From the IMG/VR virus record IMGVR_UViG_3300042563_000952, positions 1 through 49,065 of that record: 49,065 nt of DNA. The stretch is one strand, 5' to 3'. Made by a program: the position numbers and the translations under genes. Below are positions 12,493 to 19,557 of this stretch, piece after piece (the first letter of the stretch is position 1; every line of letters starts with the position of its first letter). The notes under the pieces are model-generated. The model was not told the DNA's origin, did not search any database, and saw only the letters and a list, made by a program, of their open reading frames with translations. Origin of the DNA: a virus.

Positions 12493-12521
12493 ATTATACA
12501 GTTATTTAGTTCTCTTGTCAA
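12493..12521 (-). promoter_or_regulatory. Sigma-70-type promoter for the tRNA array
   Basis: TTGACA (12521-12516), 17 bases, TATAAT (12498-12493). Transcription passes two small genes and then enters the tRNA array at 11848. Confidence 0.87.
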
Positions 12522-12527
12522 CCTCTA

Positions 12528-12544
12528 TTTGCCGTTTTGGCAAA
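12528..12544. promoter_or_regulatory. Perfect inverted repeat between tandem promoters
   Basis: TTTGCC-5-GGCAAA lies 7 nt upstream of the -35 of promoter 12493-12521 and downstream of promoter 12579-12607. A candidate operator; no U-run follows on the minus strand, so a terminator is unlikely. Confidence 0.45.
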
Positions 12545-12578
12545 ATAAATTTTGACGCCTTCCTAACCAACTGTATGT

Positions 12579-12607
12579 ATTGTAATGTCTTTTTATTTAT
12601 ATGTCAA
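12579..12607 (-). promoter_or_regulatory. Second sigma-70-type promoter (TTGACA-17-TACAAT)
   Basis: TTGACA (12607-12602), 17 bases, TACAAT (12584-12579), in tandem 86 bp upstream of the promoter at 12493. Confidence 0.75.
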
Positions 12608-12645
12608 CAAAAATATGATCTGATTATGTGGCTTTTTTACCACAT

Positions 12646-12900
12646 TCACTCAAATGTTGTTTCACCCGTGATCAAAATGTGTTTGCCGATTTCAAACAGA
12701 CCCACACTTCCAGGGAGATCCATTGCTGCCACGTGTATCTGGACTTCTCCGCCGTCGTCGATTGAGCAGGCCACAAATTCTTTTATGCTATCGCTTTCTA
12801 TTTCCGCTTTGATGAATTCAATCACTGCTAACATGGCTTTCTTTTGTTCTTGCTGTTGAATATCTTCTTTGCGTTTGCTGTTGATGCTGATGACTTCCAT
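12646..12900 (-). CDS. Hypothetical protein, 84 aa
   Basis: From MEVISINSKRKEDIQ (AGGAC 5 nt upstream). An N-terminal helix, then a beta-rich half with CSIDDGGEVQIHVAAMDLPG. It follows clpP by 7 nt. No family recognised. Confidence 0.68.
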   Translation of the reverse strand: MEVISINSKRKEDIQQQEQKKAMLAVIEFIKAEIESDSIKEFVACSIDDGGEVQIHVAAMDLPGSVGLFEIGKHILITGETTFE

Positions 12901-12907
12901 GTGTGTC

Positions 12908-13501
12908 CTATAGTAATTGATCTGCGATACCAAAATCTAGTGCTTCTTGAACAGTCATATAAACGTCTGAAGCCGGTAACAATTTTGATTTTATCTTTGA
13001 TGGTGTTAGATCCGTGGCCTGTTGCAGTATATTGATCATCTTTTGATTCAAGAATTCGTTTTCCTTCATTTCAGCCTTGAGGTCGTGAAACTTAATATCA
13101 GCGGCACTCCCAGAAAACTGATGACACATAATTCCTGTGTTGGCAGCTAGGTATCGTTCTCCTTTGGCGCCCGCAGCAAAAATCAAAAAGGCAGCACTCA
13201 TTATACTGCCAACACCAATAGTTCTCACACTGTGTTTACTGCTCTGCATGATGTCTATAAGAGCAAATGCTTGATATAGATCTCCCCCTGTGGAATTTAC
13301 ATAAAGGGTGAGTATTTTTTCCTTGACTTCGAGATTTTCATAAACAATCCATTTGATGCATTCCTCCACATTTTCAGCAGTGATTTCACCACCGAGATAG
13401 TGGATGGAATTGTCTAATAATTTTACGCCAATTCTATCACTAGCATTGAACTCATCAATTTTCTTCAAGATCTGCTCCTTGGGATTACTATTACTTATCA
13501 C
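12908..13501 (-). CDS. clpP: ClpP-like serine protease
   Basis: 197 aa, normal ClpP length. Catalytic Ser in GSIMSAAFLIFAAG (about residue 102), His in GIMCHQFSGSA (about 127), Asp in LLPASDVYM (about 176); the substrate-groove strand TLYVNSTGGDLYQA is present. ClpP forms a 14-mer fed by ClpX or ClpA. Phage ClpP may redirect host proteolysis. The GTG start sits within a TTATCAC-A-GTGATAA palindrome just after an extended -10. Related in theme to clpS and the tmRNA further right. Confidence 0.92.
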   Translation of the reverse strand: MISNSNPKEQILKKIDEFNASDRIGVKLLDNSIHYLGGEITAENVEECIKWIVYENLEVKEKILTLYVNSTGGDLYQAFALIDIMQSSKHSVRTIGVGSIMSAAFLIFAAGAKGERYLAANTGIMCHQFSGSAADIKFHDLKAEMKENEFLNQKMINILQQATDLTPSKIKSKLLPASDVYMTVQEALDFGIADQLL

Positions 13502-13514
13502 TGTGATAATTATA
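13495..13514 (-). promoter_or_regulatory. Extended -10 promoter and palindrome at the clpP start
   Basis: TGCTATAAT (extended -10; TATAAT at 13514-13509) is followed by the perfect palindrome TTATCAC-A-GTGATAA (13509-13495), whose GTG is the clpP start codon. Predicted transcription begins at the GTG, so the mRNA would be leaderless and the palindrome could act as an operator. Confidence 0.55.
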
Positions 13515-13527
13515 GCATAAGTTTATT

Positions 13528-13716
13528 CTAAAGCATATCTCGAAACATCTGATTTTTGCCCGCTTCGCCTAATTCCTGTGTAAAAATGGTGTTTACGTGC
13601 TGTAACATAGCACAGGCCATCATGAGTAGATCCTGCCGATCATCACACATGAGTATTTGTTTTTCAATTGGCAACATCAATTCTGCCATTCTAGTCTGCA
13701 TTTCGCTTCTATCCAT
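13528..13716 (-). CDS. Hypothetical helical protein, 62 aa
   Basis: Met-rich, all-helical (QTRMAELMLPIEKQILMCDD and onward). Overlaps the stop of the upstream gene. No family recognised. Confidence 0.65.
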   Translation of the reverse strand: MDRSEMQTRMAELMLPIEKQILMCDDRQDLLMMACAMLQHVNTIFTQELGEAGKNQMFRDML

Positions 13717-14167
13717 GGCGTTCCTTGGTCAACTCGCATATTAGCTGAAACTGCTCGTAGGCTTTACGAACACCGTCGTGTTTCATCAATTTGTCTGCTT
13801 CATCCTGCATGGCTTTAATGCCAGCTTCTGCATGATCTCTAGAACTGCCGTAAGTTAGTGAGCATAGTTCATCACCAAACTCTTTGGCTAACTTTTCCCA
13901 GGCTTTTTTCTGCCCTAGAGTAATCGGAGTTCGTTGAGGTCGCATTTCGCTGGCTTTGCTAATTGCTCGACATATGGCATCTTCAGCAACTCTACCCGCG
14001 GCAATCATAGCCGCATAGTTAGGATCAATATTAAACCTACGACTACTGCCTCCGGGATAAGACATAACCAGGTGGTTACCTTTTGGAAAGCTGTCCAAAA
14101 AGTCGTTGTCATATTCTGCAACAGGCACATACCGTCGCCCAACTTTTTCATAGTAAATTTTCTTCAT
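13709..14167 (-). CDS. Hypothetical phage protein, 152 aa
   Basis: From MKKIYYEKVGRRYVPVAEYD. N-terminal beta-rich region with LVMSYPGGSSRRFNIDP, then a helical second half. The upstream part of the longer frame overlaps another gene, so the internal ATG is used; it overlaps the upstream stop by 20 nt. Function unknown. Confidence 0.75.
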   Translation of the reverse strand: MKKIYYEKVGRRYVPVAEYDNDFLDSFPKGNHLVMSYPGGSSRRFNIDPNYAAMIAAGRVAEDAICRAISKASEMRPQRTPITLGQKKAWEKLAKEFGDELCSLTYGSSRDHAEAGIKAMQDEADKLMKHDGVRKAYEQFQLICELTKERHG

Positions 14168-14435
14168 AGGTTTCCCACGCTTTCTTTTCGTAGTTCCAAT
14201 GTCTATTATCGTAGAAGTTAAAATGCACACAGTACCCAAACAGGCCAGCTTCAAAATCAAGGCCGGCGTGGTCTTGCCGTACAGTCCAACTAAAACTGAA
14301 CGACACTAGAACACTTTCCCTAGTAACTTCTAGTTCAATGACCTTGTTCGTAAACGGAGTTGTGTAACTACGGCACCACAGATTATCAAAACGAGCACAC
14401 CACGAGTTGCGGATGGTAAAGTTAAATGAGATCAA
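14148..14435 (-). CDS. Hypothetical phage protein, 95 aa
   Basis: Aromatic-rich beta protein with ESVLVSFSFSWTVRQDHAG in the middle and HWNYEKKAWETYEE near the end. Overlapped by ATG-stop coupling with both neighbours. Function unknown. Confidence 0.72.
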   Translation of the reverse strand: MISFNFTIRNSWCARFDNLWCRSYTTPFTNKVIELEVTRESVLVSFSFSWTVRQDHAGLDFEAGLFGYCVHFNFYDNRHWNYEKKAWETYEENLL

Positions 14436-14857
14436 CTATATTCCTTATCTAGCTTAACGTTAGTCAATCCTGAAATTACCTGGAAGTTATCCCAGGCCAT
14501 TTTAGCGGCTGGATTTGTTTCCAATTCACTGCTAGGTAATACTGCTTCCAACCAAATTTCCGGACGCCGGCGAGGATGAGCACCAAATTGGCGAGGTTGG
14601 TGCATCTTACCATCTGAGTAGAGCATAATACTCACACTACGGAATTTGTCTTCATCCTCTTTACTTTGAGAATCGTAATTGCCCCATTCGGGATTACTCA
14701 TGCCGCCGTGACAATAACCTGACCAAATTCCACTCCACTGTTCATCATCTCGTGGATCAAAATCTGTACGAGTGATCAATACCAGTACATCGTCAATGTC
14801 AACACGGCCCTCAACAATGTCCAAAACACAACGGCTATAGCTAAGTCCAATTTTCAT
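14432..14857 (-). CDS. Hypothetical phage protein, 141 aa
   Basis: Includes WSGIWSGYCHGGMSNPEWGN and FRSVSIMLYSDGKMHQPRQF. Soluble, acidic. The start overlaps the preceding stop by four bases. No family recognised. Confidence 0.72.
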   Translation of the reverse strand: MKIGLSYSRCVLDIVEGRVDIDDVLVLITRTDFDPRDDEQWSGIWSGYCHGGMSNPEWGNYDSQSKEDEDKFRSVSIMLYSDGKMHQPRQFGAHPRRRPEIWLEAVLPSSELETNPAAKMAWDNFQVISGLTNVKLDKEYS

Positions 14858-15138
14858 TTGTTTGAGTCCAAGTAAAATTCTGCCGACGCCAACATAGCTT
14901 CGGCCTGTTCTTGAGTTTTTGGCAACACTATTCTAGTGCCACGCTGGATATCATTCGCTTCATCTAACAGAGGAGAAATGTCATTGTCAAATATCTGTGC
15001 CATGGCATTCCATAAAAGCACACGTTCAATGGCAGTCATACCTGACGCAATAGAGTCATCGTTGGGATCCTTGTCTAATCCAAAATCGTGTCGCCAGGTA
15101 TAACACATCGAATTGATAATTTCTTCTCTAGTTTTCAT
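14854..15138 (-). CDS. Hypothetical helical protein, 94 aa
   Basis: MKTREEIINSMCYTWRHDFG, then SGMTAIERVLLWNAMAQIFD; predicted mostly helical. Typical small phage protein. Second gene behind the 15391 promoter. Function unknown. Confidence 0.7.
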   Translation of the reverse strand: MKTREEIINSMCYTWRHDFGLDKDPNDDSIASGMTAIERVLLWNAMAQIFDNDISPLLDEANDIQRGTRIVLPKTQEQAEAMLASAEFYLDSNK

Positions 15139-15139
15139 T

Positions 15140-15361
15140 TTATTCTTTGATCTGACAGATATAATCCTGCTGATATTTTAGTTTGTTGTCAACGGCGAAT
15201 CTAATACTTTCTTGCAGCTCAACACTGAGATCAATTCCTCGCGGAGTCATCTTGGTTTGGTAAATCCCACGGATTGCATTTTGACAACTTTGAAGATTAG
15301 AGTATGTGCCTAAATGTGCCGGTGTTTGATTTAATCCTAAGAACAGCAGAATATATATCAT
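15140..15361 (-). CDS. Small possibly exported protein, 73 aa
   Basis: Short hydrophobic N-terminus (MIYILLFLGLNQTPAHLG), two Cys (LQSCQNA and YICQIKE), otherwise polar helix. AGGA lies 8 nt before ATG, and a promoter directly upstream. Could be a small periplasmic or membrane-anchored protein; unproven. Confidence 0.65.
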   Translation of the reverse strand: MIYILLFLGLNQTPAHLGTYSNLQSCQNAIRGIYQTKMTPRGIDLSVELQESIRFAVDNKLKYQQDYICQIKE

Positions 15362-15390
15362 TTTATTTTCCTGTATGTAAGTGTACGTCT

Positions 15391-15419
15391 AGTATAACAC
15401 AAATCTTGATTAAAGTCAA
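15391..15419 (-). promoter_or_regulatory. Sigma-70-type promoter (TTGACT-17-TATACT)
   Basis: TTGACT (15419-15414), 17 bases, TATACT (15396-15391). It overlaps the 3' end of the upstream gene and serves 15140-15361 and the overlapping run to 13528. Confidence 0.75.
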
Positions 15420-15691
15420 CTGCTTTTGTATTTGAGTTTAAACATTAGCGCATCCCTCTCGTCGCCAAAATAGTAACAGGCTAATTCATCCCAATGAAGG
15501 CTCACATCACTGACGTCCGATACTTCCATCCAAACAAAACTCGTGCAATGAGTCCTTGCCCATTTTTTAATTTTCCAAAATGGTTCGCCTTGGCCGCCTG
15601 CATCGACATCTGTAATAATTACCTGATGGCATTTATCAAGGATTTCTTGAGGCGGTGCTAATTTTTTATACTCTTCATCCCAAATATACAC
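15416..15691 (-). CDS. Member of a small paralogous family (DAxMFxLRW tail)
   Basis: 91 aa. Ends ...YYFGDERDALMFKLKYKSS and contains WARTHCTSFVW in the middle. This plan (W...C...W, then a strand and D-A-x-M-F-x-L-K/R-W/Y) recurs in the genes at 15693, 16285 and 17352, and loosely at 30085. Likely one small alpha/beta fold, multiplied in this genome. Function unknown. Confidence 0.72.
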   Translation of the reverse strand: MYIWDEEYKKLAPPQEILDKCHQVIITDVDAGGQGEPFWKIKKWARTHCTSFVWMEVSDVSDVSLHWDELACYYFGDERDALMFKLKYKSS

Positions 15692-15692
15692 G

Positions 15693-15941
15693 TCAACTCC
15701 ATTTCATTGCAAACATCATGGCATCTTCTGGATTTTGAAAATACCAAGCACGACCGTTCGATTCCTGCATATCTCTAAATTTATTTTGGCAATGTTCCAA
15801 ACACCAAGTCAGCATATCGTTGTATAGATCGTCAGTGTATGGTAGGCGAACAACGTGATAGTCCTTGAGCACGGACATAAGTCCTTCTGTAGGTTTTGGA
15901 AAACTTTTTTTAGTCTTGGTTGACATCATGGCCACTGTCAT
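15693..15941 (-). CDS. Member of the DAxMFxLRW paralogous family
   Basis: 82 aa. LTWCLEHCQNKFRDM in the middle, tail WYFQNPEDAMMFAMKWS. Three Met codons near the start leave the exact N-terminus open. Lies directly before the gene at 15416. Function unknown. Confidence 0.7.
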   Translation of the reverse strand: MTVAMMSTKTKKSFPKPTEGLMSVLKDYHVVRLPYTDDLYNDMLTWCLEHCQNKFRDMQESNGRAWYFQNPEDAMMFAMKWS

Positions 15942-16288
15942 TAGCTTTGCCTCAGTAGATATTCTGTGAGTCTAGGCCCCGATAGTTTGGCGCGGACTTG
16001 AAACTTGTATCCATATTGTAGTTGATCTGGAATTCTATACCAACAAGGAGTTTCTATAGCATTTAACATAATCCATTGTCCTTGTTCGCTTTGTTGCCAT
16101 TCCCATAATGGTTGGGCTGCATATAAGTCCGGATCATCAACATCGCCCATCATGAATTCGTGTACTACTATTTCTCTTACTTCCTCTACTTGATCGCCTA
16201 TTTGCATATATTTGTATGTATTCCGTGTTGGAGGCTTACCAAAAAAACCTTGACTGGGTTCAAATTGATAATCTTTAGTTTTTGTCAT
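15941..16288 (-). CDS. Hypothetical phage protein, 115 aa
   Basis: Tyr/Trp-rich, with PLWEWQQSEQGQWIMLNA and YRIPDQLQYGYKFQVRAKL. Between two members of the paralogous family and overlapping both by a few bases, so one transcript. No family recognised. Confidence 0.7.
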   Translation of the reverse strand: MTKTKDYQFEPSQGFFGKPPTRNTYKYMQIGDQVEEVREIVVHEFMMGDVDDPDLYAAQPLWEWQQSEQGQWIMLNAIETPCWYRIPDQLQYGYKFQVRAKLSGPRLTEYLLRQS

Positions 16289-16536
16289 TTTAATTTATTG
16301 CCTTCTGCTGAGCCCCAACGAAGCATAAACATAGTGGCATCATAGTCATCTTCAAATTGAAAATACAGTGTGTGATAGCTTTCGCAACGCCAAAGGCTTT
16401 TACAGTTATCTTCACACCAAGATTTCATCAGCGGTAGATTTTCATAACCTACCTTGTCAAAATTGATCCTATAGGGAAACACAGCTCTCACTCTTGTTGC
16501 TAGAACTTCTCTAATAGAAGGCAGTGTTGTATTCAT
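16285..16536 (-). CDS. Member of the DAxMFxLRW paralogous family
   Basis: 83 aa. MKSWCEDNCKSLWRC in the middle, tail YFQFEDDYDATMFMLRWGS. The clearest family representative. Overlaps the peptidase gene stop. Function unknown. Confidence 0.72.
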   Translation of the reverse strand: MNTTLPSIREVLATRVRAVFPYRINFDKVGYENLPLMKSWCEDNCKSLWRCESYHTLYFQFEDDYDATMFMLRWGSAEGNKLK

Positions 16537-17348
16537 AGAGGAAATGCAAATTCAATAGTTTGGTACACAGGGGGTGCTTGTGGAATTGGTTCTTTGCTGA
16601 TCAGTTCGTTGGCCAGTTGACTGCGTTCTTTTACATTGGGCTGTCCTAGCACAATCACAGCATACAATCTATCTTCTTTTCTAACCAACATTGCCACACA
16701 CCTACCTGCAGGATTTGTAAATCCTGTTTTAGAAATAATAATATTATCAAATTCAAATAATGTAGGATTGGTATTTCTTAGATTTATCTTGACAGTCTTT
16801 TTACCTTTTGGTAACTTTAATGTGGTTGTTCGTTCATTGGATATAGCTTGAATGATGTCATGGTCTTTAATTCTAAATAAAAAAGCAACAAGATTATCTA
16901 TAGTGCTGACATTACCAGGCAGCAGGCCACTGGCATCTACAATTCGAGTTCTGGTAAGCCCTGTTCCCATCACCCATTGATTTGTGTCAGATATGAATAC
17001 ATCAAACCCGCCTGGATATGAGTGTGCAAGAGTTTCGGCGGCTAGATTGTCTGAACTGATTAACATGGCCTTCATTAGATCGATTCTAGGAACCATAGCA
17101 CCTCGAGGGAATCTACCTTTGGACTTGCCGGTAACTTTGACTTTCTCGTCTAGATCAAGGCCCTGCCTTAGGATAGTTGTTGCTGTAAACAGTTTTGTAA
17201 TAGAAGCAATGCTACGAACATCACTCCTATTATAAACCATTTGATATTCCGTGAGATCATAATCGTAGAGTCCCCAGGCTCCGTGACTTGGTTGTGAATA
17301 ACTTATAGTTGAAATGCATACACAAAATAACAAAAATAATTTTTTCAT
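16533..17348 (-). CDS. D-alanyl-D-alanine endo/carboxypeptidase (PBP, S11 family)
   Basis: 271 aa with an N-terminal signal peptide (MKKLFLLFCVCISTISYS, cleavage near SYSQ). All three penicillin-binding motifs are in order: SITK near residue 49 (nucleophile Ser), SSDN near 98, KTG near 208. It resembles PBP7-type endopeptidases and acts on periplasmic peptidoglycan peptides. In a phage it may loosen the wall for lysis or remodel it during infection. It is not a typical endolysin. Confidence 0.9.
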   Translation of the reverse strand: MKKLFLLFCVCISTISYSQPSHGAWGLYDYDLTEYQMVYNRSDVRSIASITKLFTATTILRQGLDLDEKVKVTGKSKGRFPRGAMVPRIDLMKAMLISSDNLAAETLAHSYPGGFDVFISDTNQWVMGTGLTRTRIVDASGLLPGNVSTIDNLVAFLFRIKDHDIIQAISNERTTTLKLPKGKKTVKINLRNTNPTLFEFDNIIISKTGFTNPAGRCVAMLVRKEDRLYAVIVLGQPNVKERSQLANELISKEPIPQAPPVYQTIEFAFPL

Positions 17349-17351
17349 AAT

Positions 17352-17666
17352 TCAATCTTGGCCGTTACCATATTTTAACAAAAACATTGTGCGTTTTTGT
17401 TCGTCGTAGAAATCCAAACGAACAGTATGTACATTCTTTTTGCCTTCGAACCAGCCGCTTGGTTCCATATAAAACCATTCATCTTTGTCTTGTGGACGTC
17501 TTACATAATCAGGGTCTTTGACATACTCTCTATGATCACGCACAGTAAAGCCCAGCACGTCTTTCATCTTTGTTCGTGAAAGATAGACACTGGGCTTTTC
17601 TCGTTGCTTGATGCGTTCGAGAACACTGCCCCATTGATCGGGACTCATAACCACAGGCTTGCTCAT
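17352..17666 (-). CDS. Member of the DAxMFxLRW-like family, 104 aa
   Basis: Tail RLDFYDEQKRTMFLLKYGN matches the family end; EWFYMEPSGWFEG precedes it. It overlaps the stop of the phosphoesterase gene by one base. Function unknown. Confidence 0.7.
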   Translation of the reverse strand: MSKPVVMSPDQWGSVLERIKQREKPSVYLSRTKMKDVLGFTVRDHREYVKDPDYVRRPQDKDEWFYMEPSGWFEGKKNVHTVRLDFYDEQKRTMFLLKYGNGQD

Positions 17667-18520
17667 TATACTTCCAATACTATGTTAGGATTCCAACCAC
17701 TGTTTTCACTGTAGCCATCGTTTTCGTAACCACGTGGGTTGCAAACAACACGAGTCTCTCCAATCATATAATCAAATGGCTGATGCATGTGCCCGTGTGT
17801 CCACAATTTAATCTGCGGGTGATCCATAATGAACTCACTTAGGTCACTGGCATATCCACCGTTCATAAGTGTTTGACTAGCGTATTGTTCACTGACACTT
17901 TTAAAACTAGGTGCGTGGTGCCCGACTACCACGCACTTCTTATCTTTATGTTCTTGAACAATCAGTTTGATGTAACTCAGCGTCTTATCGTGACGTATGG
18001 CAACATCCAACGGACTCATAGCTGCATACTCACGTTTGTCATTTCGCACAATTCGGAAATCGTTCATCATGTCTTTGATGGCATGCATTGTAAGTGGATC
18101 ACGACCATTCATATCTGTCCACAATGTTCCACCCACAAACACAACATCGTCGATAATTTTCATATCCTGTTCTAACAAGTAGATGTTAGGATACTTGGCA
18201 ACTTCTTCACGCATATAATCAATAGCCGCATAAAATTTGCCGTGATAGAATTCGTGATTGCCCATAATGTAAATTACATGGGGGAACTGAAAACTACAAC
18301 GCTTGAAAAAATCACGGAAGCGAGCAACACGTTGCATTTTACGGCTAAGATCGGCAAATGCGCCACTGCTATACGGATTGAAATCAGCGGCAATGTGGTC
18401 ATGTAGATCCTGTGCAATCATAATATCGCCACCGAGAATCAAAACATCGTAATCTTGATCATTTTGGATATTGATATCACTGAATTCTAAATGCAGATCC
18501 GATACCAGTTTAATTTTCAT
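17666..18520 (-). CDS. Calcineurin-like metallophosphoesterase
   Basis: 284 aa from MKIKLVSDLHLEFSD. Full motif series: SDLHLE (8), GGDI (about 30), GNHEFY (about 93), VVGHHAPS (about 197), THGHMH (about 244). Such proteins are often phosphodiesterases. The longer frame starts upstream of the transcription start of the 18546 promoter, so the internal ATG is used. Only a weak ribosome site. Possible partner of the nucleotide cyclase, but cNMP specificity cannot be read from sequence. Confidence 0.92.
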   Translation of the reverse strand: MKIKLVSDLHLEFSDINIQNDQDYDVLILGGDIMIAQDLHDHIAADFNPYSSGAFADLSRKMQRVARFRDFFKRCSFQFPHVIYIMGNHEFYHGKFYAAIDYMREEVAKYPNIYLLEQDMKIIDDVVFVGGTLWTDMNGRDPLTMHAIKDMMNDFRIVRNDKREYAAMSPLDVAIRHDKTLSYIKLIVQEHKDKKCVVVGHHAPSFKSVSEQYASQTLMNGGYASDLSEFIMDHPQIKLWTHGHMHQPFDYMIGETRVVCNPRGYENDGYSENSGWNPNIVLEV

Positions 18521-18545
18521 AGAATGTTCCAGGTAATGTATGTAT

Positions 18546-18574
18546 ATTATACAGTCAGTTTTAATTTCTGTCAA
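18546..18574 (-). promoter_or_regulatory. Sigma-70-type promoter (TTGACA-17-TATAAT)
   Basis: TTGACA (18574-18569), 17 bases, TATAAT (18551-18546). Drives the phosphoesterase and the peptidase run; the divergent plus-strand genes start 42 nt away. Confidence 0.87.
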
Positions 18575-18615
18575 CCTGATTAAATATGTATATAAATTAT
18601 ACCGGGAGCGAATCG

Positions 18616-18807
18616 GTGAAGTACTACGACTACGATTGGGATGTCAACCCAGAATCTATCATTCTGGACAAAGAACTAAACATTGATAAATTGGGCTGGA
18701 AAGCGGGTGACTGCTTTGTTGTTCAAAATATTGACGGCCGAGCCATGCTGAGAAAGCTGGACCCCCTGGAGAAATTCATAAAAGAAGGGGAACAAGAACA
18801 TGGGTGA
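18616..18807 (+). CDS. Conserved-type phage protein, 63 aa
   Basis: (V)KYYDYDWDVNPESIILDKEL, then DKLGWKAGDCFVVQNIDGRA. This resembles small proteins of T4-like aquatic phages, from memory. I start at GTG 18616 with GGGAGCG upstream; an in-frame ATG at 18586 has no ribosome site. It overlaps the next gene by 8 nt. Function unknown. Confidence 0.75.
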   Translation: MKYYDYDWDVNPESIILDKELNIDKLGWKAGDCFVVQNIDGRAMLRKLDPLEKFIKEGEQEHG

Positions 18808-19078
18808 TTTTTTTAAACTAGTGGCCGAACTTGGGTTTCCTATAGCAGGTGCCATGGCGGCTGGCTACTTTGTTTTCCTAACACTAAAATTTATCCTTGC
18901 TGGAGTTACTAGCAGTGTAAATGGAATGGGGGGAATTATCAAAGGCCTAGACAGTCGTGTTGACACCATGACCAATCAACTACAGCGTATTGATGTTAAA
19001 GTAAGTCATGCATTAGGTCTACAACCTGACTACGATCGTATCAGTAGAGCAGAACAAGCAGATCAAAGGAAAGATTAA
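18800..19078 (+). CDS. Small membrane protein with coiled coil
   Basis: 92 aa: short N-terminal helix, one transmembrane segment (AGAMAAGYFVFLTLKFILAG), then a coiled coil (DSRVDTMTNQLQRIDVKVSH). Same architecture and partly the same N-terminal pattern (xLGFPIxxA) as the gene at 19207, so the two are probably paralogues. Holin-like or virion-membrane roles are possible. Confidence 0.72.
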   Translation: MGDFFKLVAELGFPIAGAMAAGYFVFLTLKFILAGVTSSVNGMGGIIKGLDSRVDTMTNQLQRIDVKVSHALGLQPDYDRISRAEQADQRKD

Positions 19079-19079
19079 C

Positions 19080-19205
19080 ATGATCGACTGTCAAGAGATA
19101 GCATTACTACATGCAGTAGCCGTTAACATAGACAAAGACGCCCAACCCGAATTATGGAAAGAATTAAACGATCGTTTGATCCTAGCAATTTTAAGGAACA
19201 ATTAA
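19080..19205 (+). CDS. Small protein, 41 aa
   Basis: MIDCQEIALLHAVAVNIDKD, then PELWKELNDRLILAILRNN. AAAGGA lies 8 nt before ATG; it fits exactly between two plus-strand genes with 1-nt gaps. Amphipathic helical peptide, function unknown. Confidence 0.68.
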   Translation: MIDCQEIALLHAVAVNIDKDAQPELWKELNDRLILAILRNN

Positions 19206-19206
19206 A

Positions 19207-19557
19207 ATGGATCCAGTAGAACTAGTAAACAAATATGGTTTTCCTATTGTGGCCGCAGGTGGCATGGGATACTTCATCTATTACGTGTGGACCTGGGTTA
19301 CCACAGAAATCAAACCCGTTATAGGACAAGCCAATGGAACTCTTATCGCTCTTATTGATCGTATTCGTATGCTTGATAACGATCTTATCAGGTTGAATCA
19401 GAAAGTAGAAACTGTCATGGAACTACGTGGCAAGACCATTGAGTACGAACGTATCAAGGCCGAACACGAAATCAACAAAGTTTCAGAAGAAGAAGGGCCG
19501 CCAATCGGCAAGCGTAAGGCTACAAAAGAAGAAATTAAAGGCGCTGCCGGCGACTGA
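19207..19557 (+). CDS. Small membrane protein with coiled coil, paralogue of 18800-19078
   Basis: 116 aa: ELVNKYGFPIVAAGGMGYFI transmembrane start, coiled-coil middle (LIDRIRMLDNDLIRLNQKVE), charged C-terminus. It ends one base before the convergent cyclase stop. Function unknown. Confidence 0.72.
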   Translation: MDPVELVNKYGFPIVAAGGMGYFIYYVWTWVTTEIKPVIGQANGTLIALIDRIRMLDNDLIRLNQKVETVMELRGKTIEYERIKAEHEINKVSEEEGPPIGKRKATKEEIKGAAGD

